Origin: Nymphaea colorata
Taxonomy: Eukaryota > Streptophyta > Magnoliopsida > Nymphaeales > Nymphaeaceae
Direction: 5' to 3'
Length of the DNA: 64,000 nt
Assembly: GCF_008831285.2 (NCBI RefSeq)
Contig: NC_045144.1
Location: forward strand, 12,069,672-12,133,671
The notes under the pieces are model-generated. The model ran no database searches and was not told the DNA's origin. It worked only from the letters and a program-made list of their open reading frames with translations. A program made the translations under genes and the position numbers. Below, one piece after another: positions 62,750 through 64,000 of this stretch (position 1 is the first letter of the stretch; every line of letters starts with the position of its first letter).

Positions 62750-64000
62750 TCTTCAAAATTTAGAATGTATCTCAATAAGAGAATAGATAAGGGTACTTCA
62801 TTCACTTGTTGGCTTCGATCTCCCATGTGACATGCCTCAACCGATAGTATTGTCCTTCCACCTTTACTAGAGAAATCATCTTGGTGCAAAGTACTTGTTC
62901 TGTTTGATCCATAATTCTAATAGGTTTTTTATCCATCATCAAATCTTCTTGTACTTGAATACCTTGGAAATCAATCACAAGTATATGATCTAGCACATAC
63001 TTTCAAAGCATGGAGACCTGAAAAATGTCATGCAGATGACTCAACTTTAGTAGTAGTGCCAATCTGTATGCCACATATCTGATCTTCTCTAATATTTTAA
63101 GGGGCTGAACTTACCTCAAGCTCAATTTTTCTCTAATACCAAATCGAGAAATGCCTTTAGTATACAAAATTTTCAAAAACGCATGATCACCAACCTCAAA
63201 AGCCAACTCTCTATGGCAAATGTCAACACAACTCTTTTATCTACTCTGAATTGTCAATAACATCTTCCTTATCAATTGTATTTAGTCGGTAAAATGTTAG
63301 TTTCAAGCTTACTATCTCTTATCTCGGTCTAACAAGTTAGTGATTTGTATGGCCTCTGCATAATGCCTCAAATGGTGTCATCCTAATACTAGAGTGATAA
63401 CTTTTTATTATATGGAAACTCTGCCAATTTCACATTCATGTTTCATTCTCTTTTCTAGTCTCGAACACAATCACGTAGCATGTCCTCTAAGGTTTGGATA
63501 ATACTCTTAGACTGTCCATCAGTTTTGGGGTGAAAAGTTGTGCTCAACTTAAGCTTAGTACCTAATGTTTTTTACAATTGCCACTAAAACATGGAGGTAA
63601 AACATGGATCTTGACATGCAATAATATACCCATGTAGTTTCACTATCGTGTTAATATATAACTCTATGAGACTTTCTAGTAATTGGCTAATCTTAATTTG
63701 GCAAAAAATGAACTAACTTTCTAAGTTGATCAACAATCACTCATATAGCATCATGTATTCTTCTTGTGTGAGACATAACTACCAGAAAATCCATTGTGAT
63801 GTCCTTCCATTTCCACAGTGAAATGTCAATCTTCTATAACAAACTTCTAGGCTGCTAATGTTCCATTTTGACCCATTGACAAACTAGGTATTTTACCACA
63901 TATTCTACAATTGGATGCTTCATTACAAGCCATTAATAATTTCGCTTCATATCCGAAAACATCTTTGTTGTTATAGTGTATAAAAAAATTAGATTTATGA
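62750..64000 (-). pseudogene. pol: Ty3/gypsy pol 3' end (integrase and chromodomain region), runs off window
   Basis: Minus-strand fragments read in order. KWKDITMDFLVVMSHTRR with VIVDQLRKLVHFLP (63830-63700) starts the integrase core. [29 protein letters not shown] and [13 protein letters not shown] (63620-63470) follow, then LAFEVGDHAFLKI with SRFGIREKLS (63220-63130). VAYRLAL and HDIFQVSML (63070-63010) precede DHILVIDFQGIQVQEDL, with a chromodomain-like VTWEIEANK near 62800-62830. Integrase before the LTR makes this Ty3/gypsy, and the C-terminal wording fits a chromovirus. The usual catalytic SDRD block is read as ACQD and the QSER block as QSKS, so the enzyme would be inactive even without the stops. 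Reverse transcriptase, gag and the other LTR would lie beyond 64000. Confidence 0.9.

Overview
The window is nuclear DNA of a flowering plant. It is AT-rich, has no long intact genes, and holds degenerate members of most plant transposon superfamilies together with host exons that have GT-AG splice sites. I cannot name the species. No complete, undamaged protein-coding gene is visible. The content is transposon remnants plus fragments of three host genes: a BAT1-like amino acid permease, a kinesin, and an ATP-citrate lyase alpha subunit.

Layout. 0-8 kb: an array of perfect GGGTGAAATTTCACCC palindromes, then a broken hAT transposase of the TTF/ZMYM (Tip100-like) type on the minus strand, an 83-bp tandem array and a GC-rich island. 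8-13 kb: a Ty1/copia element with both LTRs, a PBS, gag and pol. 13-18.7 kb: a LINE endonuclease remnant, a duplicated TG microsatellite block, retroelement-like non-coding DNA and a long TC/TA microsatellite. 18.9-23 kb: a non-autonomous LTR element with two 1.3-kb LTRs (TG...CA), a PBS-like site and a polypurine tract, but no coding capacity. 24-26.9 kb: a second copia remnant. 28.3-34.3 kb: the last two exons of a BAT1-like permease on the plus strand. The 5.5-kb intron between them carries a minus-strand L1-type LINE, and the final exon has a frameshift. 35-44 kb: retroelement-like non-coding DNA with several minisatellites, and a third copia remnant interrupted by 156 bp of unrelated sequence. 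44.8-47.7 kb: a minus-strand CACTA (En/Spm) TNP2 transposase remnant. 48.3-55.4 kb: a block bounded by CGAGCTCGACTCG-rich clusters, holding kinesin 3' exons (one in-frame TAG), an ATP-citrate lyase snippet and a BED-type hAT transposase. 55.6-58.9 kb: a third hAT (BED plus DUF659) with terminal inverted repeats, whose right end lies in a very recent 395-bp tandem duplication. 59.5-62.7 kb: unassigned DNA and a purine-rich tract inside a presumed LTR. 62.7-64 kb: the 3' end of a Ty3/gypsy chromovirus on the minus strand, running off the window.

The elements do not act as a pathway. The history they suggest is repeated insertion, tandem duplication and decay around, or capturing pieces of, a few host genes. 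The points most worth following are the kinesin/lyase fragment pair inside one repeat-bounded block, the LINE-loaded and frameshifted BAT1-like gene, the non-autonomous LTR element, and the duplicated hAT terminus. Motif readings come from manual translation and are given as short strings; boundaries without a named landmark are approximate.
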